This document shows positions 18,915 to 30,287 of a stretch of 64,000 bases of DNA, in pieces. The number at the start of each line of letters is the position of its first letter. Positions within the stretch are counted from its first letter, which is position 1. This DNA is from Olsenella sp. SW781. Lineage in GTDB: Bacteria; Actinomycetota; Coriobacteriia; Coriobacteriales; Atopobiaceae. Made by a program: the position numbers and the translations under genes. The stretch covers positions 124,001-188,000 of the forward strand of contig NZ_SJOU01000003.1 in the NCBI RefSeq assembly GCF_012027725.1, read 5' to 3'. The notes under the pieces were generated by a model. It was given only the letters and a program-made list of their open reading frames with translations. It was not told the DNA's origin and ran no database searches.

Positions 18915-20576
18915 ATGCTTGAGGTCTCCGGAATCCGCATACCGCTCTCGACGTTCGACGGCACTGACGGCCGCGAGCTCGCCGCATGCCGCCGCGCGCT
19001 CGCGCGCAGGCTCCGCGTGAGCGAGGAAGACCTCGGCCCCGTCGAGCGGCGCCGGCGCTCCATCGACGCCCGAAAGCGGGGGGACGTCCAGCTCACGTTC
19101 ACGCTGCGCGCCGAGCTCGCGGGCGGCGCGGGCGCGGAGCGCGCCCTGCTCGCCCGCCTCTCAAAGAAGCGCGCCGACAAGGGCGTGCGCCTCGTGGACG
19201 AGGAGCCCTACGGCTTTCCCGCCCCCGTCACGCGCCCGACGGCGCGGCCGGTGGTCGTGGGGGCAGGATGTGCGGGGCTCTTCTGCGCGCTCTCGCTCGC
19301 CCGCGCGGGACTCGAGCCGCTGCTCGTCGAGCGCGGCGACGACGCCGCCCGCCGCACCGAGGCCGTGCGCCGCCATGACGAGACCGGCGAGCTCGACCCC
19401 GAGAGCAACATCCAGTTCGGCGTTGGCGGCGCGGGAACCTTCTCCGACGGCAAGCTCAACACCGGCACCAGAAGCGCGGCGCACCGCCTCATCCTCGAGA
19501 CCTTCGTCTCGGCCGGCGCCCGGCCGGAAATCCTCTGGGACGCCAAGCCCCATGTGGGAAGCGACGTCCTTCCCTCCGTGGTGAGCGAGATCGTGAGGCA
19601 GATCGAGGAGGCGGGCGGCGAGGTCCGCTGTCGCTGCCGCATGACGGACCTCGAGGTCGCAGGCGGCGAGGTCCGCTCCGTGACGCTCGTGCCCACGGGC
19701 GCGGACGGCACCGGGCGCGAGGAGCGAGTGGCCGCGAGCTGCGTCGTCCTCGCCTGCGGGCACTCCGCGCGCGACGTCTTCGAGCTCCTGCGCGAGCGCG
19801 GCGTGCCCATGGAGCGCAAGACCTTCGCCATGGGCGTGCGCATCGAGCACCTCCAGGCGGACATCGACCGCGCGCTCTACGGAGCCGCCGCGGGGCATCC
19901 CGCCCTCGGCGCCGCCCCCTACAAGCTCTCCTGTCACCTCCCCTCCGGGCGGAGCGCCTTCTCCTTCTGCATGTGCCCCGGCGGCTACGTGGTCTCCGCA
20001 GCGAGCGAGCCCGGTGGCGTCTGCACCAACGGCATGAGCCTCTCGGACCGCGCCGGCGCCAACGCCAACTCGGGGCTTCTCGCCAACGTCTTCCCGGAGG
20101 ACCTCCCCGGAGACGACGTGCTCGCCGGCGTGGCGCTCCAGCGCGCCTGCGAGCGCGCGGCCTTCGCGGCGGGCGGCGGCGGATTCACGGCGCCCGCCCA
20201 GCTCGTGGGAGACTTCCTCGCCGGCACGCCGTCCTCGGCGGGCGGGCGCGTCGCGCCCACGTACCCGCGCGGCGTGGCCTGGGGCGAGGTGGGGACGTGC
20301 CTGCCGGGCTACGTCGCGGAGACGCTGCGCGCGGCGATTCCCGTGCTGGGGCGCAGGCTCCGCGGCTTCGATGCGGCCGACGCCGTGCTCACGGGGGTGG
20401 AGACGCGCTCGAGCTCGCCCGTGCGCGTCACGCGCGGGGACGACGGGCAGAGCGTGGGCGTGCGCGGCCTCTGGCCCGTCGGCGAGGGCGCGGGCTACGC
20501 GGGCGGCATCATGAGCGCCGCCACCGACGGCATCCTCGCCGCCGAGAAGACCGTGGCGACACTCTCTGCGCGGTAG
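18915..20576 (+). CDS. FAD-dependent dehydrogenase (COG2509-like)
   Basis: A 553-residue flavoprotein. The N-terminal about 95 residues form the small basic domain of this family (DARKRGDVQLTFTL). The Rossmann FAD motif VVVGAGCAGLFCALSLARAG follows at about 115-135. SNIQFGVGGAGTFSDGKLNTGT, CHLPSGRSAFSFCMCPGG and LWPVGEGAGYAGGIMSAATDG are family signatures. The function is not established; members are annotated as uncharacterised FAD-dependent dehydrogenases. GAAGGGA precedes the ATG. A 29-bp perfect hairpin starts at its stop codon. Confidence 0.9.
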   Translation: MLEVSGIRIPLSTFDGTDGRELAACRRALARRLRVSEEDLGPVERRRRSIDARKRGDVQLTFTLRAELAGGAGAERALLARLSKKRADKGVRLVDEEPYGFPAPVTRPTARPVVVGAGCAGLFCALSLARAGLEPLLVERGDDAARRTEAVRRHDETGELDPESNIQFGVGGAGTFSDGKLNTGTRSAAHRLILETFVSAGARPEILWDAKPHVGSDVLPSVVSEIVRQIEEAGGEVRCRCRMTDLEVAGGEVRSVTLVPTGADGTGREERVAASCVVLACGHSARDVFELLRERGVPMERKTFAMGVRIEHLQADIDRALYGAAAGHPALGAAPYKLSCHLPSGRSAFSFCMCPGGYVVSAASEPGGVCTNGMSLSDRAGANANSGLLANVFPEDLPGDDVLAGVALQRACERAAFAAGGGGFTAPAQLVGDFLAGTPSSAGGRVAPTYPRGVAWGEVGTCLPGYVAETLRAAIPVLGRRLRGFDAADAVLTGVETRSSSPVRVTRGDDGQSVGVRGLWPVGEGAGYAGGIMSAATDGILAAEKTVATLSAR

Positions 20577-20657
20577 GCCCGCGCCGCCCCGAGGTCCTTC
20601 TCGCTGCTCACTGCTGCGCAGAAGTCGCGCGAGAAGGACCTCGGGGCGGCGCGGGCC
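20576..20657. repeat. 29-bp perfect inverted repeat after the FAD gene
   Basis: 20576-20604 and 20629-20657 are exact reverse complements (29 bp) around a 24-base loop. The arms contain the words GTCCTTCTCGC and GCGAGAAGGAC. The first arm starts on the last base of the stop codon. There is no uridine tract, so classical termination is unproven. Confidence 0.9.
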
Positions 20658-20742
20658 GCGGCACGGAGGCTGTCGCCACGGTCTTCTCGAGACGGCGTAT
20701 CCTTCGGTGGTGGCGGCTGCCGCCGGGATTAGGAGGCGTGGG

Positions 20743-21231
20743 GTGAACTCGATTGAAATTCGTCCTATGACGGAGGGGGACCTCGAGGAGAAGGCGCGGC
20801 TGCACGTTGCGTGCTGGAACGAGGCGTATGCGGGGATGCTGCCCGCCGCGTGGCTGCGGGAGAACATCACCTACGAGGGAATCCTCGCGCGTCAGCGACG
20901 CATCGGTTGGGAGCGTGTCCTGCTTGCCTGCGACGGCGGCAGGCCCGTGGGGTTTGCGAGCTGGGAGCCCGAGGCGCGCGCCTGGGCGGGTCGGCCTGGC
21001 GCCTCCGAGGTCTCATCGATCTACCTGCTGAGATCCCACCAGGGACGAGGCGTTGGGCGCGCGCTCATGGAGGCCGCACTCGATCGCTGTCCGCATGCTG
21101 AGGTCGCGCTGATCGTCCTCGAGGACAACGCGCGGGCCATCGGGTTCTACGAGCATATGGGCTTCTCGCTCACGGGCCGCACGTTCGCCGACGGGGCGCT
21201 CAGAGAGGCCGAGATGCTCCTCGCGAGGTAG
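20743..21231 (+). CDS. GNAT family N-acetyltransferase
   Basis: A 162-residue acetyltransferase. IEIRPMTEGDLEEKARLH is the usual beta1-alpha1 opening, EVSSIYLLRSHQGRGVGRALM holds the acetyl-CoA pyrophosphate loop (QGRGVG), and EDNARAIGFYEHMGF is motif B. The tryptophan/alanine-rich helix WNEAYAGMLPAAWL resembles members acting on small amines or peptides, but the substrate is unknown. The GTG at 20743 has AGGAGG 6 bases upstream; the frame upstream of it is non-coding. Confidence 0.9.
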   Translation: MNSIEIRPMTEGDLEEKARLHVACWNEAYAGMLPAAWLRENITYEGILARQRRIGWERVLLACDGGRPVGFASWEPEARAWAGRPGASEVSSIYLLRSHQGRGVGRALMEAALDRCPHAEVALIVLEDNARAIGFYEHMGFSLTGRTFADGALREAEMLLAR

Positions 21232-21240
21232 CGCTCGGGG

Positions 21241-21525
21241 CTACCGCCCGCGCACGATCTCCAGGAGACGGGCGAGCTCCTTCTCCTGGTTCATGCCCGT
21301 GAGGAAGGCGACGCCGCTCACGGTGGGGACGTCGTACTCGCGCTCCGGCTTGACCACGGGCACGAACGCGTCGGCCCCGGCGAGGGCCGCCTCCGCATGG
21401 ACGATGTCCACGGCCACGACCTCGGCGTCCACGCCCTCGTCCGCGAGAAGGCGCCTGATCTTGGCCGCGACCATCTCGGAGGTCGCAACGCCCGAGCCAC
21501 ACGCCACCACGATCTTCGCCGTCAT
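21241..21525 (-). CDS. Orphan PTS EIIB component, galactitol type
   Basis: A 94-residue single-domain EIIB. KIVVACGSGVATSEMVAAKI has the phosphocysteine Cys9 in the C-G-S-G-V-A-T-S loop of the galactitol/fructose-like IIB class. No EIIA or EIIC gene is in the window, so it either serves a transporter elsewhere or acts as a phosphorylation-dependent signal. Its ATG lies one base after the stop of the hydrolase gene, with GGAGG 6 bases upstream, so the two are co-translated. Confidence 0.88.
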   Translation of the reverse strand: MTAKIVVACGSGVATSEMVAAKIRRLLADEGVDAEVVAVDIVHAEAALAGADAFVPVVKPEREYDVPTVSGVAFLTGMNQEKELARLLEIVRGR

Positions 21526-21526
21526 G

Positions 21527-22738
21527 TCAGACCTCCGCTTCCTCGGGCTCCTCTCCCCCGTCCATTCTACCCGCGAGCAGGGAGTCGAGGTCGGGGAACT
21601 GCGGCATCGAGAAGTCGGGCATCTGGGGAAGCTGCGGGAGCTCGAAGTCGGGGATGGCGGCGCGGAACAGCAGCGCGAGCGCCCGCATGATGAGGTCGCG
21701 CCGATCGGGCTCGAGGCCGCTGAGCTCGCGAAGCATCGCCGGGACCGAGGTCTGCCAGTTGCCGCTCAGGGCCGCGAACGTGTCCTCCCCGCCCGCGGAG
21801 AGCACCGAGAAGAGCGTGTCGACGAAGCCCTCCCGCTCCTCGTGCGTCATGCTCGATATCCACTCGTTGAGCGTTCCGTCAACGAAGCCCGCGCCACGCC
21901 CGAGCCCCTCGAGGCGCACGAAGTCCGAGCCCTCGACGACCCACGAGAACGGGTCGTGCTGCGAGACCCCCGCGACCGAGGAGTCGACGACGGCATAGTC
22001 CTCCTGCTGCTCGAAGAGCATGCCGATGAGCGAGGAGCGCGGCACCGTCTTCGACACGAGGCCCGCGCGGGTGCGCCAGCCATCGGAGGCGAGCGTCTCC
22101 GCGGTAAACCCCGGCCCGTCATGGGAGTAGACGCGCACGAGCCGCGAGGCGACCGCGTCCGAGCAGGTACAGGACGCGTAGACCGCGAGGTTGCCTCCCT
22201 TGGAGTGCCCACCCACGTAGAGAGGGCCCTCCACCAGGCCCGCGACGCGCTCGAGATAGGCCGTCGCGGCGAGCTGCGAGGGCACGCCGGTCTCGAAGGC
22301 CATGTTGAAGTCCTCTCGCCAGCCCACCAGCGTGTTGTCGGTTCCCCGGAAGGAGACGTAGGCGCCGCCCGAGGGGAGGAGCAGCGTGCAGGCGGAGAAC
22401 TGCTTCTCCGCAGCCTCGTCGAAGTCCTCGACGTAGTGGCAGACGCGGACCCCGCGCAGGCGAGGGCTCGCCGCCATGCAGACGAGCAGGCGCGAGAGAC
22501 CCTCCGGGTCCCAGAGGCCCGCCGTCATCCCGGAGACCCAGTCGGCGCGGAGCAGGTCGGTCACCGGCATGCCCTCGGCGCCCCGGGCCGACGCGGCCTC
22601 GGGCGGGAGGCGGTAGTACGAGGCGCATGCGAGCGCCAGGCTGTCCACGTCGCCGAGCGGGCGCTCGTCAAGCGTCTCGAACTCGCGCGCGAGGTACCCG
22701 AAGACGTTCTTTTCGTCCGGCGAGAAAACCGATGCCAT
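21527..22738 (-). CDS. Mbeg1-like (DUF2974) alpha/beta hydrolase
   Basis: A 403-residue protein related to the Mbeg1/DUF2974 lipase-like family. The nucleophile elbow is YVGGHSKGGNLAVYA with Ser179; VSFRGTDNTLVGWREDFNM is the family's oxyanion-side motif, and SHDGPGF holds the aspartate. No signal peptide is visible. The last about 45 residues are low complexity, with a repeated P-D-F/L-P-Q pattern (PDFELPQLPQMPDFSMPQFP). GGGAG lies 7 bases before the ATG. It is followed by, and coupled to, an orphan EIIB. Confidence 0.87.
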   Translation of the reverse strand: MASVFSPDEKNVFGYLAREFETLDERPLGDVDSLALACASYYRLPPEAASARGAEGMPVTDLLRADWVSGMTAGLWDPEGLSRLLVCMAASPRLRGVRVCHYVEDFDEAAEKQFSACTLLLPSGGAYVSFRGTDNTLVGWREDFNMAFETGVPSQLAATAYLERVAGLVEGPLYVGGHSKGGNLAVYASCTCSDAVASRLVRVYSHDGPGFTAETLASDGWRTRAGLVSKTVPRSSLIGMLFEQQEDYAVVDSSVAGVSQHDPFSWVVEGSDFVRLEGLGRGAGFVDGTLNEWISSMTHEEREGFVDTLFSVLSAGGEDTFAALSGNWQTSVPAMLRELSGLEPDRRDLIMRALALLFRAAIPDFELPQLPQMPDFSMPQFPDLDSLLAGRMDGGEEPEEAEV

Positions 22739-22755
22739 CGAATCACTCCCTCATG

Positions 22756-22866
22756 TGCGGAGCCGTGCAAAGGGGCAGCCGTGCAAAGGGGACAGTCACT
22801 TTTGCACGATGCCGTGCAAAAGTGACTGTCCCCTTTGCACGGTCCCCTTGCACGGTCCCCTCCGCA
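22756..22866. repeat. REP-like palindrome, site 2
   Basis: Core arms 22780-22808 and 22813-22841 are exact reverse complements (29 bp, 4-base loop) of the GTGCAAAGGGGACAGTCAC family. Outside them the pairing continues imperfectly through extra units (CCGTGCAAAGGGGCAG to the left, GGTCCCCTTGCACGG to the right) and ends in TGCGGAG/CTCCGCA. Confidence 0.92.
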
Positions 22867-22869
22867 TTG

Positions 22870-25104
<2,235 letters not shown>

Positions 25105-25133
25105 GCCTCCCCCTTCCCAGCTGACCTTCAGAC

Positions 25134-25169
25134 AGTGTACCCCAGAACTCCTTCTCCAAACACTTGTTC
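25134..25169 (-). promoter_or_regulatory. uvrB promoter overlapped by a LexA-like box
   Basis: On the minus strand, GAAC-AAGT-GTTT (25158-25169) differs from GAAC-N4-GTTC at one fixed base. It overlaps a possible -35 (TTTGGA), followed after 16 bases by TACACT at 25134-25139. The ATG is 30 bases further down. The arrangement fits SOS repression, but the site is one mismatch from ideal. Confidence 0.5.
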
Positions 25170-25265
25170 TCATTTTCTTTTTGGGGTAGAGTTCTCGAAT
25201 CCCACGGCGGGGCTCCGCGCGGGAACGGGATACGATGGAACGGAAGAGCCGCGAGAGGAGGGCGC

Positions 25266-27611
25266 ATGCCACAGAACGGGCAGAGGGACGATACGAGGGG
25301 ACGAGGCGCGCGGCGGACTCTCGCCATAACGCTCGTCGCCGTCGCCGTGGTGGCGCTCTGCCTGCTCGCGGCCGAAGGAGGCCCCAACGGCACGCGCATG
25401 GCGGCTCGCCTGGGCGGCGGGGCGTTCGGAATCGCGGTCCTCGCCGCCTACCTGGCCGTGGAGCGCCGGAGGCGCCGCACCGAGAAGGACCTCGGGGTCA
25501 GGCCGCCCGCGCCCGTGGCCGCGCCTGACGACGAAGGCAACGAGAGGGACGCGTCCCCCCTGCCCCGGAGCGAGACGAGGGCGGAGCTCGACGGCCTGCT
25601 CCTCCACGCGGACGACGCGCTGGCGGCGCTGCGCGACCTCGTGGCGCACGGCCGCGGCCGCGCGGGCTCCGAGGTCTTGCCCGAGCTGCTCGAGCGCGCG
25701 GGCCTCATGTCATGGGAGGGCGCGCCCGCCGTCGGCGCCACCAAGCTGAGGCGCGACGGCCGCTGGTGGCTCACGCCGCGCGAGGGGGAGCTCTCGGAGG
25801 AGGGTCGCGACCGCCTGCTCTCGGTCGAGGCCTCCCTCAACGTGAACGAGGACCTCGAGCGCGGCGGCTGGCCCGAGGGCATGACGCCCGAGTGGCGCGT
25901 CGCGAGGGTCCTCGCGCGCGTGGCGGACCTCCGGCCCGTTCAGCACGACGAGGCGCCCGCCATGGCGTTTCTCTCCGAGGGGGCCGTCGCAGGGGGCGAG
26001 TGGGCGAGCCGGCTCGCCCTCGCGGACCGCATCGAGAACCTGCCCGCCCCGTTCCGCATCGAGGCCTCCTTCCAGTGCAACGTAGCACGTCGGCTCGTGG
26101 TGGCGGACGTGGCCGTGCCGAGGCCCGCGTGCTTCGCACCCTTCTCGGACGACGGCGTCCGTCGGGCGGCGCTGGCGCGCGCCTACGCCCTCAGGCTCGC
26201 CGTCCTCGTGGGGCGCATGGCGCTCGCCTCCCTGCCCGCGGGCTCCCGCGCGGTCGTCAACTGCCACGAGTTCGGACACGAGGAGACGCTGCTCTCGCTC
26301 GACCTGACGCACGACGCGCTCGACCTTCTCGCCGCGCTGGCGCGCGAGGGGCGCTCCGCCGAGGGGGACCTTGCGGACGTCCCGGGCCTCAGCGCCGCGA
26401 GCTCGGGCTCCGGATGGCTCTCCCCCGTGACGCCGCACCTGACCCTCGGGGACGAGGAGGTGTTCCCCAAGGGGCGCTACCGGGAGGTCGAGCTCGACGA
26501 CTCCCCCGCCCCCGCCCCCGTCGCGCGCGCCTGCGGAGCTCGGCGGGTGAGCGACCTCGGCATCATGGAGAAGGCCGGCCGCGCGAGCGCCTGGAACCGC
26601 GTGGTGCACGAGCTCGGCGACACCACGGCGACGGCGGTCTCGCGCCTCGTCGCCCTGCGGGACGAGACCGACGACGTCACCGTGGCCGAGGCGTGCGAGC
26701 GCGCGACGAAGGCGCTCGTCGAGGGCGCGATGGACGTCTCCGACCGCCGCGGCCTCGCCCTTGCCTTCGTGGACGGCGGCCCGCTCGCGGACGCGACCCG
26801 AGGGGCGCGCCGGGCGATCGGCGCCGACTCCCCGACCCGCGAGGAGCTCTCCGCCGTCCTCGAGCGGCTCGAGGGCGCCCTCTCCCCCATCACCGAGATG
26901 GGGATCTACCTGGACGACAACGACTCGGTCTACCGCTACTTCAACTCCGTCGCCGAGCGCGTCCACTACAACCGCACCGCCGACGACGGGGGTCGCAGGG
27001 TCCGACTCGTCCCGGACGAGTACTACGCCGCCCACTCGGACGCGGCGCGCATCCTCGGCATGCTCGGTCGTCACGACGAGGCGCTCGCGCACGCGGATGA
27101 GCTCATGCGCATCGCCCCCGCGACGCCCGACGCCGCGCTCTGCAAGGTGCGCTGCCTCGAGGAGCAGACGCGCATCTTCGAGGCCGCCGACCTGCTGAGC
27201 GATGCCATCGCCTACTCGGCCACGGCGCGGGACATGTCCATCTGCTTCTATCGGCTCGCCTTCATGGAGTGGAAGCTGGGCAGGGGCGACCTCTCGGTGG
27301 CGTGCTACCAGCGCGCGATCGACCTCCACGGGGAGATCGCCGGCCAGGCGCGCCAGGAGCTGCGCGACCTCATCGAGGCGGAGGGCCCCAGGCTCGCCCT
27401 CCTCGACGACGAGCGGGTCGTCCCCGCGCTCGAGGAGGGAGGCCTTCCTGCCGGGCCGGTCGGGGCCCTGCGCGTGGAGCTGCGCGACGCCGTGGCCGCC
27501 TGCGCTGACGCGGGGATCTTCTCGGTGGCGCGGCCGCTCACGGGGGCGCTTCTCGAGCTCTGCCGAGACGACGCCCTCGTCGGCGTGCACCGCTCGCTCA
27601 TGCGGCCCTAG
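25266..27611 (+). CDS. Membrane-anchored protein with C-terminal TPR-like repeats
   Basis: A 781-residue protein of unrecognised family. After a short basic N-terminus there are two membrane segments (about 16-34, [18 protein letters not shown], and about 46-60, [15 protein letters not shown]), then a long soluble region. Residues about 560-690 show tetratricopeptide-like helices ([52 protein letters not shown]). The middle segment (about 230-450) has no motif I can name. The ATG at 25266 follows GAGAGGAGGG. It is divergent from uvrB and monocistronic. Confidence 0.8.
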   Translation: MPQNGQRDDTRGRGARRTLAITLVAVAVVALCLLAAEGGPNGTRMAARLGGGAFGIAVLAAYLAVERRRRRTEKDLGVRPPAPVAAPDDEGNERDASPLPRSETRAELDGLLLHADDALAALRDLVAHGRGRAGSEVLPELLERAGLMSWEGAPAVGATKLRRDGRWWLTPREGELSEEGRDRLLSVEASLNVNEDLERGGWPEGMTPEWRVARVLARVADLRPVQHDEAPAMAFLSEGAVAGGEWASRLALADRIENLPAPFRIEASFQCNVARRLVVADVAVPRPACFAPFSDDGVRRAALARAYALRLAVLVGRMALASLPAGSRAVVNCHEFGHEETLLSLDLTHDALDLLAALAREGRSAEGDLADVPGLSAASSGSGWLSPVTPHLTLGDEEVFPKGRYREVELDDSPAPAPVARACGARRVSDLGIMEKAGRASAWNRVVHELGDTTATAVSRLVALRDETDDVTVAEACERATKALVEGAMDVSDRRGLALAFVDGGPLADATRGARRAIGADSPTREELSAVLERLEGALSPITEMGIYLDDNDSVYRYFNSVAERVHYNRTADDGGRRVRLVPDEYYAAHSDAARILGMLGRHDEALAHADELMRIAPATPDAALCKVRCLEEQTRIFEAADLLSDAIAYSATARDMSICFYRLAFMEWKLGRGDLSVACYQRAIDLHGEIAGQARQELRDLIEAEGPRLALLDDERVVPALEEGGLPAGPVGALRVELRDAVAACADAGIFSVARPLTGALLELCRDDALVGVHRSLMRP

Positions 27612-27645
27612 GGGTCGAGAGGGACGTGAGGGCGGCGGGGCGAGG

Positions 27646-28344
27646 CTACCCCGCGATGCCGTCCGGATAGCTCTCCCGATACCCCTCGTACGCGCTCATG
27701 ACGCGCTCGACGTAGGCGCGCGTCTCCGCGTACTCGATGTCCTCCGGGATGCTCCCGCCGTCCGCGAGCCACCCCTGGACGGCGCCGAGGCCGGCGTTGT
27801 ACGCCGCGACGATCTCCTCCGTGGTGGAGAGGCTCTCGTGCAGGTACGCGAGGTACGCGCAGCCGTACTCGATGTTCACGAGCGGGTCGGAGAGGTCCGT
27901 CGGGCTGTACGCGTCCGCGTCGACGAGCCCCATCTCGGCGAGGTGGGCGGCCGTGTCGGGCATGACCTGCATGAGCCCCACGGCCCCCGCGTGGGACACC
28001 ACGTCCTCGTCCCAGTTTGACTCGCACTTGATGACCGCGCAGACGAGCGCCGGGTCGAGGCCGTAGTCCTCGGCGGCGACCTTCACCGCCTCGGGATAGT
28101 GGGTCCCCAGGAAGAGGCGGCGCAGCGGCGAGGTGGGGACGGCCGCCATCACGAGCAGCGTCGCCATCGCCACGAGGACGACGCCGAACACGACCGTGCG
28201 GCGGGAGACGCCCGCGCGCGCCCGGCGAGCTCGGGAGGGCGGCTTCGCAGCCTGCCTCCGCGTGGGTCGCGGCGTTGGGGCCGCGTGACTCCGGGACGTG
28301 CTGCTCGATGCCCTTCTCGGCGTCGGTCTAGGCCCGCGCCTCAT
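27646..28344 (-). CDS. Membrane-anchored lytic transglycosylase (SLT domain)
   Basis: A 232-residue protein. The N-terminal 50 residues are basic and proline-rich, followed by one membrane segment (about 51-69, VVFGVVLVAMATLLVMAAV). The SLT domain has the catalytic Glu108 in VIKCESNWDEDVVSHAGAVGLMQVMP and the substrate motif IVAAYNAGLGAVQGWL. It would cleave peptidoglycan on the outer face of the membrane. The ATG at 28344 lies inside the end of coaE (17-base overlap) with AAGGGAG upstream. Confidence 0.93.
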   Translation of the reverse strand: MRRGPRPTPRRASSSTSRSHAAPTPRPTRRQAAKPPSRARRARAGVSRRTVVFGVVLVAMATLLVMAAVPTSPLRRLFLGTHYPEAVKVAAEDYGLDPALVCAVIKCESNWDEDVVSHAGAVGLMQVMPDTAAHLAEMGLVDADAYSPTDLSDPLVNIEYGCAYLAYLHESLSTTEEIVAAYNAGLGAVQGWLADGGSIPEDIEYAETRAYVERVMSAYEGYRESYPDGIAG

Positions 28345-29017
28345 GCCCGGCTCCCTTGGCGACGGGCGCCCAGCCGGCCTCCTCGCGGGTCTTCCACCAG
28401 TCGCGGACCTCCTGGGCCATCACGTCCGCCGTGCGGATGTTGTTGAAGACGTGCGAGCTGTGGGCGCGCAGGTACGCCTCGCTCGGCTGCTGGTCGCGCC
28501 TGCGCTCGAAGTCCCCGCGGTCCATGCCGCGCTGGATGGCGCGGACGCGGCGGGCGTTCAGCGGGCAGACCACGCACACGATCTCGTCCGCCAGGTCGAA
28601 GGAGCCGCGCATGCGGTCGAGCAGCGGGACCTCCACCACCACGACGCGCTCGGCGGGCGCGGGCTCGCCGTTCTTCTCGGCCTCGGCGCGCGCGGCGTCC
28701 TCCTCCGCACGCAGCTCGGCGATGCGGGCGCGCAGCAGCTCGTCGATGAGCGGCAGCTCGATCTCCTCGAGCGTGACCGAGCGCTCCATGCTCGAGAAGG
28801 CGCGCGCCGCGAGCAGGCGGCGGTTCACGGTGCCGTCCGGGCGCACGACGTCGTCCCCGAACTCGCGGCGGATGTCCGGCAGGATGCGCGACCCGGGGGC
28901 GAGCGCCTGCCTCGAGAGGTCGTCGAGGTCGATGAGCGTGGCCCCGCACTCGCGCATGGTGCGGGCTATGGTCGACTTGCCCGAGGCGATGCCCCCGGCC
29001 AGATAGATGACGTGCAT
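28328..29017 (-). CDS. coaE: Dephospho-CoA kinase CoaE
   Basis: A 229-residue P-loop kinase catalysing the last step of coenzyme A synthesis. MHVIYLAGGIASGKST contains the Walker A at 8-16; IDLDDLSRQAL is the substrate site, and VVVEVPLLDRMRG with VVCPLNARRVRAIQRGMDRG is the lid/LID arginine region. An Ala/Glu-rich insertion (about 105-125) lengthens the usual about 200-residue protein. GGAGGGGGA precedes the ATG at 29017. Confidence 0.94.
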   Translation of the reverse strand: MHVIYLAGGIASGKSTIARTMRECGATLIDLDDLSRQALAPGSRILPDIRREFGDDVVRPDGTVNRRLLAARAFSSMERSVTLEEIELPLIDELLRARIAELRAEEDAARAEAEKNGEPAPAERVVVVEVPLLDRMRGSFDLADEIVCVVCPLNARRVRAIQRGMDRGDFERRRDQQPSEAYLRAHSSHVFNNIRTADVMAQEVRDWWKTREEAGWAPVAKGAGHEARA

Positions 29018-29153
29018 GCGTCCCCCTCCGTCGGCGATTGATCGAGGGATATCTTCGCATGCGCGCGCTTGCGCATGGCCCGCCAACGAGAAAAACCCGC
29101 CCATCTCCAGAGGGTGCCGGAACCTGTCCCCCTGTCAGGTCCCGGCGCGGCCG

Positions 29154-29609
29154 TCACGCCTCGGTCGAAGGGCCCGCCGGGCCGCGATACTCGGCGCTCC
29201 CGAGGCCGATGACGAGGTACGCGATCGAGGGAATGAGCACGAGGGCGACGGTGAGCCCCATGCCCCGCCCGAAGGCTCCCGAGACCCGGTAGGCGAGCAC
29301 GCAGCCCGCCGCGAACGCCGCCACGCCGACCAGCGCCTCAAGCCAGACGAACGAGTCTGGCAGCCAGTTCTGCGCGATGACGTTCAGGATCTCGAGGGCG
29401 ACCACGCAGACGCCGAGCGCACGGTCTCCCGACGCCCCCATGCAGATCTGCCAGTCCGCATAGAACGGGATGAGCGCCGCCCAACCCGGCCGCCCCATCT
29501 TGCCGAGCGTCATCCACTTGCCCATGACGACGCAGATGACGAGCAGGACGAGCACGATCGGGGCAAAGAACGTCCAGCCGAGCAGCAAGGCGATGAGCGC
29601 GGTGTCCAT
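29154..29609 (-). CDS. Small multi-pass membrane protein (DUF5684-like)
   Basis: A 151-residue protein with about four membrane segments: 5-28, a re-entrant W-K-M-G-R-P-G-W-A-A-L-I-P-F-Y motif at 32-50, 63-78, 85-105 and 115-135. The motif KMGRPGWAALIPFYADW is characteristic of the DUF5684 family of unknown role. GAGGAGGGG precedes the ATG. A second small membrane protein gene precedes it on the same strand. Confidence 0.75.
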   Translation of the reverse strand: MDTALIALLLGWTFFAPIVLVLLVICVVMGKWMTLGKMGRPGWAALIPFYADWQICMGASGDRALGVCVVALEILNVIAQNWLPDSFVWLEALVGVAAFAAGCVLAYRVSGAFGRGMGLTVALVLIPSIAYLVIGLGSAEYRGPAGPSTEA

Positions 29610-29653
29610 GGCCCCTCCTCACGTACGCGCAATCACAGGTATGGGCGCATCGG

Positions 29654-30157
29654 TTATGCCGGGCCCCTCCTGGCAAGCGTCGCCGCCAGCGCGATGACGA
29701 CCCCACACACGATTCCCAGAACGCCAGAGAGCACGAGCGTGCCCACGCACCCCAGCGCGAGGCCGGCCGCCATGAGCGCCGCGCCGAGGGCAACGAGCGC
29801 CAGGCCGCAATTGCGATGCCGCCTGGCCATTCCCAGCGCCGCGTCCTTCTCGTCTCGCTCCCAGAGCAGGCGCGAGCGCACCATGACCTGACACACCTCC
29901 AGGGCGCAGCACAGCGTCACGACCACGAAGAGGCGGAGGGTACGAAGGGCCTCGCCTGAGACGAGTTCGCCTCCCCACATGATTCCCGAGGGTTCGGGCG
30001 CGAGGGCGCCCAGGACGGACACGGCCACCTCGCACGCGAGATACACCACCGTCAGGACCAGAAGGACGATGCTGGCGACCGCCCAACGCTGCATCGTGGA
30101 GAAGCGCACCTCGTAGTGCTTCCCCGACGCCTCCTCCATGGCAGACGAGAACAGCAT
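29654..30157 (-). CDS. Small hydrophobic membrane protein, unknown
   Basis: A 167-residue protein with four predicted membrane helices (about 26-48, 72-92, 117-135 and 140-160) and no motif I recognise. The ATG at 30157 is chosen over an upstream in-frame start because GAGGGGGG lies before it. The gene ends 44 bases before the DUF5684-like gene on the same strand, so the two may be co-transcribed. Confidence 0.7.
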   Translation of the reverse strand: MLFSSAMEEASGKHYEVRFSTMQRWAVASIVLLVLTVVYLACEVAVSVLGALAPEPSGIMWGGELVSGEALRTLRLFVVVTLCCALEVCQVMVRSRLLWERDEKDAALGMARRHRNCGLALVALGAALMAAGLALGCVGTLVLSGVLGIVCGVVIALAATLARRGPA

Positions 30158-30287
30158 GGCATCCCCCCTCGCCGAGCACCGCCCATACAATTACTACCTT
30201 TTATGCCCAATCTGACCGGCAAGGCCGGGAGGGCGGCGCGCGCGGAACCGAGCGGCGCGCTTTTCTCGGCAGACGAGGGCACTCGCC

